In this document: piece after piece, positions 56,777 through 64,000 of the stretch
How positions within the stretch are numbered: the first letter of the stretch is position 1
Layout of the letters: each line of letters opens with the position of its first letter
NCBI RefSeq assembly: GCF_001180325.1
Contig: NZ_CVSZ01000035.1
Span: forward strand, 186,001-250,000
DNA from: Prochlorococcus marinus
GTDB taxonomy: Bacteria; Cyanobacteriota; Cyanobacteriia; PCC-6307; Cyanobiaceae
Direction: 5' to 3'
Length of the DNA stretch: 64,000 nucleotides
Notes under the pieces: model-generated
Told to the model about the DNA's origin: nothing
Seen by the model: the letters and a program-made list of their open reading frames with translations, nothing else
Database searches by the model: none
Program-made: the position numbers and the translations under genes

Positions 56777-58362
56777 AAACCAAATCTCTTTTTTGAAACT
56801 TTAAATTTATTTACTTTAAAGTATTTTGTAAGTAAAAAATAAATCGCAAAAAAAGTTAGAGTTCCAAATATTAATAATAAAACTTCCGCTAGATTTGAAT
56901 TGAAGTTATTCGTAGTTTGGAGAATAGTAAAACAAAGTGTGCTGTCTATAAATGCTGCTAATGACATGAGGCTAATTTTCCTCAATAGTTCCAAGTTAGG
57001 CAAAATGATATTTTCATTGCGCAGATTGAAAGAAAGAAAAATACAAACTATGAAGTTGACTATTACTGAAGATAAAATTATTCCCACGATTCCAAAATTA
57101 TAAGGAGAAAGATTCCCAAAATTCTTAATTGGGGCACCAATTAAAAACCAATCAAAAAAAATATTAAATATTATCCCTGCGAATGAAGACTTAAAAGGAA
57201 AGTTTGTTTTTTCTATTGAATAGTAAGTTCTTACTAATAAATCTCTATAAATATAAAAGGGTATGCCAACTGCATAAGCAATTAATATATTCTTTACTTT
57301 TAAAGTTGCTGAATAATCAAAAGATCCTCTTTGAAAAACTAATTGTACGATTTGATTATTGAATGTTATGAAAAATCCGGTTAAAAAAATAGCTGTCAAG
57401 AAACAGTATTCTATCCCAGATATCAATTTTTTTTGGAAACCTCTTTCAACTTTTTTACTTCTCAATTTAGAGAATTTTGGAAGTAATGGCAGAATCAAGG
57501 AGTTAGATAATATGCCTAAGGGGGCTTGTATAAGAAAGTTTCCGTAAGCTAGTCCAGATGCTGCGCCTTGAAAACTTGAAGCGAAAAACATATCGATAAA
57601 AACATTAATTTGAGTTAGACCTGATGAGATAGAAGCTGGAATAATTAGTTTGAAAATTCTCTTCTCTTCATCTTTAAATAAATTGAAGGTTGACTCTAAT
57701 CTCAAGAGACCAATTCTATTTATTTCCCAAATTTGAACAACAAACTGAATTAAAGTTCCTGTCAAAGTCGCAAATGCTAGTAATCCCGAGTAAGTAAAGA
57801 AATTAGAAGATGTATTTTCTTGGTTGAAAATCCAACTAAATAAAATAAAAAAAATAATAGTTACGCTTGTTATTGCTGGACTTATACTTGATAAAAAGAA
57901 TTTTCTTTGAGAATTTAAGGCGCCAAAGCTTAAACCTATAAAGCCGGATAAAGGAATGCAAGGTGTAAGTATTTGTAATTGGTAAGTGGCAATAGATTTA
58001 GCTTCGTAACTTAAATTCGGGGCCAATAAATCAATTAATAAACTGGAATTCAAGTAAACCAATATGGCTAAAATTAATAATAATATTGAGAGTTTTATGC
58101 TTACTTGAGTTAAAACAATACCTCCATTTTTTTTGTTAAGGGGAGTTAAAATTGCAACAACTGCGTTATGCAATGGACCATTAATACCCCCAATGATTAT
58201 TAGCAAAAAACCAGGAATTATGTATGCATAATTAAAGGCGTCGTACGTTATGCCAACCCCAAAAGCAGCAGCTATAAATATTTGTCTTATACATCCAGCT
58301 AACTTACTTAGACTAGTACCAAACGAAATTGAAAAAACATTATTTCTTAAAAATGAATGCAT
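56773..58362 (-). CDS. murJ: Lipid II flippase MurJ (MviN)
   Basis: Flips the peptidoglycan precursor lipid II across the plasma membrane. The 529 residues contain about 13-14 hydrophobic helices of the MOP superfamily. Conserved parts are GTSLSKLAGCIRQIFIAAAFG at the start, LTPCIPLSGFIGLSFGALN, QAPLGILSNSLILPLLPKFS and VFQRGSFDYS. This matches the MurJ family along its length. Confidence 0.94.
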   Translation of the reverse strand: MHSFLRNNVFSISFGTSLSKLAGCIRQIFIAAAFGVGITYDAFNYAYIIPGFLLIIIGGINGPLHNAVVAILTPLNKKNGGIVLTQVSIKLSILLLILAILVYLNSSLLIDLLAPNLSYEAKSIATYQLQILTPCIPLSGFIGLSFGALNSQRKFFLSSISPAITSVTIIFFILFSWIFNQENTSSNFFTYSGLLAFATLTGTLIQFVVQIWEINRIGLLRLESTFNLFKDEEKRIFKLIIPASISSGLTQINVFIDMFFASSFQGAASGLAYGNFLIQAPLGILSNSLILPLLPKFSKLRSKKVERGFQKKLISGIEYCFLTAIFLTGFFITFNNQIVQLVFQRGSFDYSATLKVKNILIAYAVGIPFYIYRDLLVRTYYSIEKTNFPFKSSFAGIIFNIFFDWFLIGAPIKNFGNLSPYNFGIVGIILSSVIVNFIVCIFLSFNLRNENIILPNLELLRKISLMSLAAFIDSTLCFTILQTTNNFNSNLAEVLLLIFGTLTFFAIYFLLTKYFKVNKFKVSKKRFGF

Positions 58363-58431
58363 TTGGATTCGTTTAAATTTTCAATAAGTTTAAGTTTCAA
58401 TTATATTTGATTTCTAACTAACGACATATTT

Positions 58432-59172
58432 ATGAATGATCGGATAATTGATTTTGATCCATTAATTGAAGGGGTTTTAATTAAGAGGTATAAAAGGTTT
58501 CTTGCAGATATAAAATTAGAAACTGGAGAGATAGTAACTGCTCATTGTGCTAACACAGGGCCAATGAAGGGTCTTTTGAGTGAGGGAGCAAAAGTAAGAA
58601 TAAGTGTTTCACTTTCTCCAAAAAGAAAATTACCTTTTACATGGGAACAAATATGTGTATTAGATCTAAAAAATGAGGAGGTTTGGGTGGGTATTAATAC
58701 CCTATTTGCAAATAAGTTAATCAAAAAGGTAATTGAGAAAAATTTGCTTAACGAAATAATAGGAGAAATAGAGACAGTTAAATCCGAAATCCCTTATGGA
58801 AAAGATAAAAAAAGCAGAATTGACTTTTTTTTAACTCCAAAATCTTCAAATCCTGATAAACGTAACATTTACATAGAAGTAAAAAATACGACTTGGATAA
58901 AAGAAAATGTAGCTCTTTTCCCAGATACAGTAACGAAAAGAGGCCAAAAACACTTAATAGAATTAAAAGAACTGATTCCTGAAAGTAAAAGCGTTTTAGT
59001 ACCTTGTATAACCAGAAAAGATGCAGAATTTTTTACTCCTGGAGATGAGGCAGATCCCTTATATGGCACGCTTTTTAGAGAATCTTCTAGTGCAGGAATG
59101 ATAACGATTCCATGTTCCTTCGAGTTTCATAAAGATCACGTAACATGGAATGGAATTAAACCTTTAAAATAA
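58432..59172 (+). CDS. sfsA: SfsA family protein
   Basis: DNA- or nucleotide-binding family with an OB-fold N-terminus and a nuclease-like C-terminus; named for sugar fermentation stimulation in E. coli. The 246 residues contain [45 protein letters not shown] and the C-terminal [19 protein letters not shown]. The biochemical role is not settled. It is 70 bases from murJ, divergent, and precedes the amt1 promoter. Confidence 0.92.
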   Translation: MNDRIIDFDPLIEGVLIKRYKRFLADIKLETGEIVTAHCANTGPMKGLLSEGAKVRISVSLSPKRKLPFTWEQICVLDLKNEEVWVGINTLFANKLIKKVIEKNLLNEIIGEIETVKSEIPYGKDKKSRIDFFLTPKSSNPDKRNIYIEVKNTTWIKENVALFPDTVTKRGQKHLIELKELIPESKSVLVPCITRKDAEFFTPGDEADPLYGTLFRESSSAGMITIPCSFEFHKDHVTWNGIKPLK

Positions 59173-59255
59173 TTTCAAAAACTTGATAAGTTGAAATTAA
59201 AAAAAAATAATTTTTAAATTTAACAAATTTTTTTTATGGTGCAACTATAAAATTG

Positions 59256-59298
59256 GTATAAACAACTACTAGACACTGATAAGTTTTTTGAATAAATT
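59256..59298 (+). promoter_or_regulatory. amt1: NtcA-activated promoter of amt1
   Basis: A perfect GTA-N8-TAC (59256-59269) is followed by 23 bases and then TAAATT (59293-59298), fitting TAN3T. Transcription would start near 59305, 48 bases before the ATG. It predicts NtcA control of ammonium transport, as known for amt1 in cyanobacteria. Confidence 0.78.
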
Positions 59299-59311
59299 TA
59301 AATTTGAAAGG

Positions 59312-59333
59312 AAACAGTACAAACTGTTTTTTT
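59312..59333 (+). terminator. amt1: Terminator-like hairpin in amt1 leader
   Basis: AAACAGT and ACTGTTT (59312-59318 and 59323-59329) pair around ACAA, and the T-run continues to 59333. It lies between the predicted transcript start and the ATG, so it could attenuate amt1 or be part of an RNA element. The 7-bp stem has only two GC pairs. Confidence 0.4.
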
Positions 59334-59352
59334 GCAGATCTAATTTTTTTTT

Positions 59353-60813
59353 ATGACCACTGCTTTGCAAACGCCTCAAAGGCGCTCTAGGTCCAAATTG
59401 CAAGATGCAAGTCTTGTTAACGGACCTATGCTCCTTTTGAGGAGTATTCGAGGATTCAGTTCAAACCGCTCTATGTTGTGGCTTGCAACTGTTCCCCTAG
59501 CTTTGTTTGGTTTAGGTATTTTTAATCTTTCAGCTCATGCAGCTGATTTACCTGAGTTGAATGCAGCTTTTCTTGCTAACAATTTATGGCTTTTGATCGC
59601 TACTATTTTGGTGATCTTCATGAACGCCGGTTTCGCTATGGTTGAGGCAGGTATGTGTCGTTCTAAGAACGCAGTAAACATCCTTGCTAAAAACCTCTTC
59701 GTATTTGCTCTAGCTGTAACTTCTTATTGGTTTATCGGCTATTCATTAATGTATGGAGGAAGTGTTGCTGACGGATGGCTTTATTTTGGAGGCTTATTTT
59801 TTGATCCAACAGTTACCGCTGATATGGTTACTGATGCTGGATTAGTCCCAACTGTTGATTTCTTGTTCCAGTCTGCATTTGCAGGAACTGCGGCAACTAT
59901 CGTTTCCGGTCTTGTTGCTGAAAGAGTTAAATTTGGAGAATTTGTTGTTTTTGCTGTTGTATTAACTGCATTTATATATCCAATTGCTGGTAGCTGGAAA
60001 TGGAATGGTGGTTGGCTTGATTCTTTAGGTTTTGTTGATTTCGCTGGTTCTTCAATTGTTCACTCAGTTGGAGCATGGGCTGGTCTAGTAGGAGCTATGC
60101 TTCTTGGACCAAGAATTGGCAAATACTCTGATGGGAAACCACAAGCTATGCCAGGACACAATATGGCTATAGCTACTCTAGGTGCATTAGTCCTATGGAT
60201 AGGTTGGTATGGATTTAACCCCGGTTCTCAACTTGCTATGGATCAATGGGTTCCATATGTTGCTGTTACAACCACTTTGGCAGCAGCAGCAGGAGCTATT
60301 GGTGCAACTATTGTTTCAACATTAACTTCTGGTAAGCCTGATCTTACAATGATAATTAACGGAATCCTTGCTGGTTTGGTTAGTATCACTGCTGGTTGCG
60401 GTGATATGACTCTTGCTGGAGCCTGGTTCGCAGGACTAGTAGGGGGAATTATAGTTGTATTTTCTGTTGCTGCTCTTGATGCCGCTGAGATTGATGATCC
60501 TGTAGGTGCATTCTCTGTTCACGGAGTTTGCGGTGTATGGGGTACTGTAGTTATCGGTCTTTGGGGTACAGCTGTACAAGGTGATGGAGCAGGTATGGGA
60601 TTGTTCAATGGTGGAGGTATTACTCTTCTTTTAGTTCAAGCTCTTGGTGCCGCAGCTTATGCTATTTGGACACTAGTTACTTGCTGGATTGCCTGGTCTG
60701 TAATTGGAGGATTATTCGGTGGAATCCGAGTATCTGAAGAGGAAGAGACTCAAGGCTTAGATATAGGAGAGCATGGAATGGAAGCATATCCAGACTTTGC
60801 ATCTGCTAAATAA
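59353..60813 (+). CDS. amt1: Ammonium transporter Amt1
   Basis: High-affinity ammonium channel of the plasma membrane. The 486 residues include a 60-residue N-terminal extension with a hydrophobic segment ending in AHAADLP (a likely signal peptide), then about 11 membrane helices with AMVEAGMCRSKNAVN, GWKWNGGWLD-like GSWKWNGG, DFAGSSIVHSVGAWAG with the first pore His, and SVHGVCGVWGT with the second. Its promoter has an NtcA box, and it ends at a strong terminator. Confidence 0.97.
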   Translation: MTTALQTPQRRSRSKLQDASLVNGPMLLLRSIRGFSSNRSMLWLATVPLALFGLGIFNLSAHAADLPELNAAFLANNLWLLIATILVIFMNAGFAMVEAGMCRSKNAVNILAKNLFVFALAVTSYWFIGYSLMYGGSVADGWLYFGGLFFDPTVTADMVTDAGLVPTVDFLFQSAFAGTAATIVSGLVAERVKFGEFVVFAVVLTAFIYPIAGSWKWNGGWLDSLGFVDFAGSSIVHSVGAWAGLVGAMLLGPRIGKYSDGKPQAMPGHNMAIATLGALVLWIGWYGFNPGSQLAMDQWVPYVAVTTTLAAAAGAIGATIVSTLTSGKPDLTMIINGILAGLVSITAGCGDMTLAGAWFAGLVGGIIVVFSVAALDAAEIDDPVGAFSVHGVCGVWGTVVIGLWGTAVQGDGAGMGLFNGGGITLLLVQALGAAAYAIWTLVTCWIAWSVIGGLFGGIRVSEEEETQGLDIGEHGMEAYPDFASAK

Positions 60814-60835
60814 TCTAACTTAAATTTGATTTTTA

Positions 60836-60868
60836 GAAACCTGACTTATGTCAGGTTTCTTTTTTTTT
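60836..60868 (+). terminator. amt1 intrinsic terminator
   Basis: A perfect 10-bp stem GAAACCTGAC/GTCAGGTTTC (60836-60845 and 60850-60859) with a TTAT loop is followed by a T-run of nine bases. It isolates amt1 from ispH. Confidence 0.93.
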
Positions 60869-60903
60869 ACGAAAAATTATTTAAAACGTTGTAACATAGA
60901 GGG

Positions 60904-62100
60904 ATGGATACTCAAGCTTTTAGAAGGTCCCTTCATCATTCTGATAGATATAATAGAAGGGGTTTCGATTCTCCAACAAAAAGAGCTCAAGCGTTAGAAG
61001 AAGCTTACCAAAGTGATTTGATAAGTTCTATTAGGGATAATAATTTTACTTATACTAACGGCAGACTAAATATTAAGTTGGCTCAAGCCTTCGGTTTCTG
61101 TTGGGGAGTTGAAAGAGCTGTTGCAATGGCTTATGAAACTAGAAGACATTACCCAAATGAGAATATTTGGATAACAAACGAAATAATTCACAATCCCTCG
61201 GTTAATGATCATTTAAGAAAAATGAATGTAAAATTCATTTCAGCAAAAAATGGAATTAAAGATTTTTCTTTAGTTTCTAATGGTGATGTTGTTATACTCC
61301 CTGCTTTCGGAGCTACTGTTCAAGAAATGAAACTCTTGCATGAAAAAGGTTGTCACATTATTGATACAACTTGTCCATGGGTTTCTAAGGTTTGGCATAC
61401 AGTTGAAAAACATAAAAAACACGTTTTCACATCTATTATTCACGGAAAATTTAAACATGAAGAGACTCTCGCTACAAGTTCATTCGCAGGTAAATATTTA
61501 GTTGTACTTGATTTAGAAGAAGCGAACTACGTATCTGAATATATTCTGGGGAGAGGTAATAGAAATGAGTTTATGAACAAATTTGCTAAAGCCTGTTCTA
61601 ATGGATTTGATCCTGATAAAGATTTAGATAGAGTGGGAGTTGCAAATCAGACAACTATGCTTAAGAGCGAGACTGAGGAAATTGGAAAGATTTTTGAAAA
61701 AACGATGCTAAAGAAATATGGACCAGAAAACTTAAATAGTCATTTTTTAGCTTTTAATACTATTTGTGATGCAACTGAAGAAAGGCAAGATGCAATGTTC
61801 TCCTTGGTTGATGAAGACCTTGATATTTTAGTAGTTATTGGAGGCTTCAATTCTTCTAACACTACTCACCTTCAAGAAATAGCAATTAATAAAAATATTT
61901 CTTCTTTTCACATCGATACGCCAGAGAGGATATCAGTTAAAGAAAACTCTATATTTCATAAACCATTAGGATCAGAATTAGAACTTAAAAATAATTTTCT
62001 ACCTAGTGGAAAAATTAATGTTGGAATTACCTCAGGTGCATCCACTCCTGATAAAGTTGTTGCGGATGTTATTGAAAAGTTAATTGATATTGCTTCTTGA
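60904..62100 (+). CDS. ispH: 4-hydroxy-3-methylbut-2-enyl diphosphate reductase
   Basis: Last step of the MEP isoprenoid pathway, making IPP and DMAPP for carotenoids, phytyl and quinones. The 398 residues are the long plant/cyanobacterial form, about 80 more than E. coli. The three cluster cysteines are in [24 protein letters not shown] and [11 protein letters not shown]. The ATG at 60904 lies right after a GAGGG stretch and 36 bases after the amt1 terminator. Confidence 0.96.
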   Translation: MDTQAFRRSLHHSDRYNRRGFDSPTKRAQALEEAYQSDLISSIRDNNFTYTNGRLNIKLAQAFGFCWGVERAVAMAYETRRHYPNENIWITNEIIHNPSVNDHLRKMNVKFISAKNGIKDFSLVSNGDVVILPAFGATVQEMKLLHEKGCHIIDTTCPWVSKVWHTVEKHKKHVFTSIIHGKFKHEETLATSSFAGKYLVVLDLEEANYVSEYILGRGNRNEFMNKFAKACSNGFDPDKDLDRVGVANQTTMLKSETEEIGKIFEKTMLKKYGPENLNSHFLAFNTICDATEERQDAMFSLVDEDLDILVVIGGFNSSNTTHLQEIAINKNISSFHIDTPERISVKENSIFHKPLGSELELKNNFLPSGKINVGITSGASTPDKVVADVIEKLIDIAS

Positions 62101-62203
62101 ATTTGTTATTCATTTATAAATTTGCTTAGTTTTTTTAATTTATGAGTCAGATAATTCCAAAAGATCTACTTTCTTAACTAGAATAATGAAAAATCAATGA
62201 AGT

Positions 62204-62764
62204 ATGGAAGACAAATCACAAACTAATCCAGTTCAAACTGCAAGTATGAATAGAACTAAAGCGCCCCAAAAAGTTGAAGTTGTAGTTGCCAATTCATCTT
62301 CAGGGTCAGAAGTAAATATCCTTGGAGAACTATCCATTTTTATCTTAAGAATAGGTTTTTGTGCTTTGATGATTCATCATGGCTTAGAAAAACTTCAGGA
62401 TCCACAGGGTTTTGCTGAGTTTGTAGTTGGTAAGTATTTCCCATTTTTGCCTGGTGATCCTGTTATTTGGACTTTTGGAGCAGCAATTACTCAACTGGTA
62501 TGCCCAGTTGGATTGGCTTTAGGAATTTTTGCGAGGCTCTCTTCTCTTGGTCTATTCTCTACTATGGCATTTGCAGTTTACTTTCATCTCCTTGATACTG
62601 GACTAGAAGGTTTTCCTCTGGCAGTTGTGGAAGGTCATAATTATGCTTTCGAATTGTCTTTTATATATGGTGCTATTTCTCTCTACTTTCTATGTGCAGG
62701 TCCAGGCAGGCTATCTTTATTCAGAAAAACTAACAAGATTACATATTATCCAAAATCAACTTAA
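62204..62764 (+). CDS. DoxX family membrane protein
   Basis: A 186-residue protein with a 40-residue polar N-terminus and four membrane helices (about 45-62, 83-106, 110-128 and 145-165). The ILRIGFCALMIHHGLEKLQDPQGFA segment is the DoxX mark. Members have been linked to redox or thiol stress in other bacteria; the role here is unknown. It ends one base before the convergent purH stop. Confidence 0.85.
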   Translation: MEDKSQTNPVQTASMNRTKAPQKVEVVVANSSSGSEVNILGELSIFILRIGFCALMIHHGLEKLQDPQGFAEFVVGKYFPFLPGDPVIWTFGAAITQLVCPVGLALGIFARLSSLGLFSTMAFAVYFHLLDTGLEGFPLAVVEGHNYAFELSFIYGAISLYFLCAGPGRLSLFRKTNKITYYPKST

Positions 62765-62765
62765 T

Positions 62766-64000
62766 TTAATGTAAAAAGTGTCTTTGTTGAGTAAACACCA
62801 TTGATATTCCTTTTGAATTACACATATCAATACCTTCTTGGTCTCTTATACTTCCTCCAGGTTGAATAATAGCTTTTATTCCATATTCATTTGCTAGTTC
62901 TACAGTATCTGCAAATGGGAAAAACCCATCGCTGGCCAAGACAGCACCATAACATGATCTTCCAGAAGCTTTTAATGCAATTTTTGCTGCTCCAACTCTA
63001 TTCATTTGTCCAGCTCCAATCCCAATAGTTTTTTGGTCTTTTACAATAACAATGGCATTAGATTTCACATGTTTACAAATTTTCCATGCAAAATTTAGAT
63101 CTAAGTTAGTTTGATAACTTGGTTTTTCATTAGTTACTGAAATCCAATTTTCAGTTTTTTCTTCACTGTCGTCAGTATCTTGAACTAGTAATCCTCCCAT
63201 TATTGATTTAGTAGAATTTTGATTCTTTTTTGGAAGTTGATCTTTTGAAAACTTTAAAATTCTTAAATTCTTTTTTACTTTTAAAATTTCTAAAGCTTCA
63301 TCATCAAATGATGGAGCGACGACACACTCTAAGAAAATATCTTTGAGGTGAATTGCGGTCTCACTATCAACATTTGAATTAAAAGCAACTATTCCTCCAA
63401 ATGCACTAACAGAGTCACATTCCAATGCATTCAAAAATGCTTTGGAAGCTGAATGACTTATAGAGGCACCACAAGGATTATTGTGCTTTAAAATAACGGA
63501 GGCAAACATGTGGGTTGTAAGTTCATTTTTTTCTGCGTAGCCAAATTCTAAAACTGTTGAAAGTGCCGACTCTAGATCTAATAGATTGTTATAACTTAAG
63601 TCTTTTCCTTGTAGTTGTTCTGCTGAGTTCCACCCCATGTTACTTAAACCATACCAGAAAGCTTTTTGATGTGGATTCTCCCCATATCTTAAGGTTTTGA
63701 TTAGTGGGTAAGATTCAATATATTTTGAAGATGGTAAATCTTTTTCTTCTCTTATCCAATTAGATATTGCAGCGTCATAGTCAGCTGTATGTTGAAAAGC
63801 TGCAAGGGCTAATTTTGCTTTATATGAGTTTTTCAATTCACCTTTTTTACTTTCTTCAATAAAATTTTCATATTGACTAGGATCTACTAAAACGGAAACA
63901 TCTTTATGATTTTTAGCTGCAGAACGAATCATAGATGGCCCTCCGATATCGATATTTTCAATAGCATCCTCCCATTTAGCTCCCTGATCTACAGTTTTCT
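62766..64000 (-). CDS. purH: Bifunctional AICAR transformylase/IMP cyclohydrolase, N-terminus cut by window edge
   Basis: Last two steps of de novo purine synthesis. About 411 residues are visible; the N-terminal cyclohydrolase half runs on past 64000. The visible part opens in the linker with ENIDIGGPSMIRSAAKNHKD and includes LRYGENPHQKA, the transformylase motif KHNNPCGAS, CDSVSAFGGIVAFN and the C-terminal SDGFFPFADTVELA. An internal ATG at 63932 is not the real start. Confidence 0.97.
   Translation of the reverse strand, partial: KTVDQGAKWEDAIENIDIGGPSMIRSAAKNHKDVSVLVDPSQYENFIEESKKGELKNSYKAKLALAAFQHTADYDAAISNWIREEKDLPSSKYIESYPLIKTLRYGENPHQKAFWYGLSNMGWNSAEQLQGKDLSYNNLLDLESALSTVLEFGYAEKNELTTHMFASVILKHNNPCGASISHSASKAFLNALECDSVSAFGGIVAFNSNVDSETAIHLKDIFLECVVAPSFDDEALEILKVKKNLRILKFSKDQLPKKNQNSTKSIMGGLLVQDTDDSEEKTENWISVTNEKPSYQTNLDLNFAWKICKHVKSNAIVIVKDQKTIGIGAGQMNRVGAAKIALKASGRSCYGAVLASDGFFPFADTVELANEYGIKAIIQPGGSIRDQEGIDMCNSKGISMVFTQQRHFLH

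Overview
The window looks like core genome of a high-light-adapted Prochlorococcus (marine picocyanobacterium). The DNA is strongly AT-rich, genes are tightly packed on both strands with many 4-base overlaps, and the proteins are cyanobacterial throughout: D1, PsbO, PsbH/N/I, CP12, NtcA, an SbtA/SbtB/BicA bicarbonate cluster, a CrtR-type carotenoid hydroxylase and several cyanobacteria-only DUF families. The naming rests on my recall of the lineage, not on a search. I see no insertion sequence, prophage, CRISPR array or rRNA.

Layout. 1-7.7 kb (minus): clpB2, secE, nusG, rplK, rplA, L10-type leader, rplJ, rplL, rnhA and a pyrD cut by the window edge. 8-11.3 kb: enolase, an ABC1 kinase and a small coupled partner. 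11.5-15.5 kb: a thioredoxin-reductase-like flavoprotein convergent with bicA-sbtA-sbtB. 15.7-20.9 kb (plus): hemB, a VOC protein, mutS2, obg and a small conserved protein. 20.9-24.7 kb: CP12, a GST-like protein, an aspartoacylase-family protein and psbA. 24.7-34.6 kb: aroC, eda-like, ftsH, sat, psbO, coaBC, two DUF proteins, pyrB and mpg. 34.7-41.5 kb: gatC, crtR, tRNA-Leu, ileS, two small cyanobacterial proteins and trmB. 41.5-48.6 kb: glmM, txlA, thyX-dcd-cobO, ntcA, DUF3084, a RuvC-like protein, DUF3146 and pth. 48.7-56.1 kb: psbH, psbN, psbI, a DUF3769/LptD-like protein, leuD-leuC, cinA-glyA and tRNA-Arg. 56.2-64 kb: two small proteins, murJ, sfsA, amt1, ispH, DoxX and a purH cut by the window edge.

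How the genes fit together. Inorganic carbon uptake (BicA, SbtA, SbtB) and the Calvin-cycle linker CP12 sit a few kilobases apart. Photosystem II parts (D1, PsbO, PsbH, PsbI, plus the assembly factor PsbN) are spread over the window with FtsH, a class of protease that includes the D1 repair enzymes. Nitrogen control is readable in the DNA: ntcA and amt1 each carry an NtcA-type box followed 22-23 bases later by a TAN3T -10 element. Nucleotide genes (pyrD, pyrB, thyX, dcd, purH) are scattered.

The most unusual points are: (i) mpg and crtR run past their first usable start codon into conserved N-terminal sequence with no ATG, GTG, TTG or CTG, so both appear to start at a non-standard codon such as ATA; (ii) the thioredoxin-reductase-like protein has lost both NADPH-binding motifs; (iii) the CobO-like protein has lost its P-loop; (iv) SbtB lacks the C-terminal redox loop; (v) a 42-residue ORF with its own ribosome binding site lies upstream of and opposite to psbA; (vi) amt1 has a terminator-like hairpin in its leader. 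I found no gene cluster that looks like a wholly new system.
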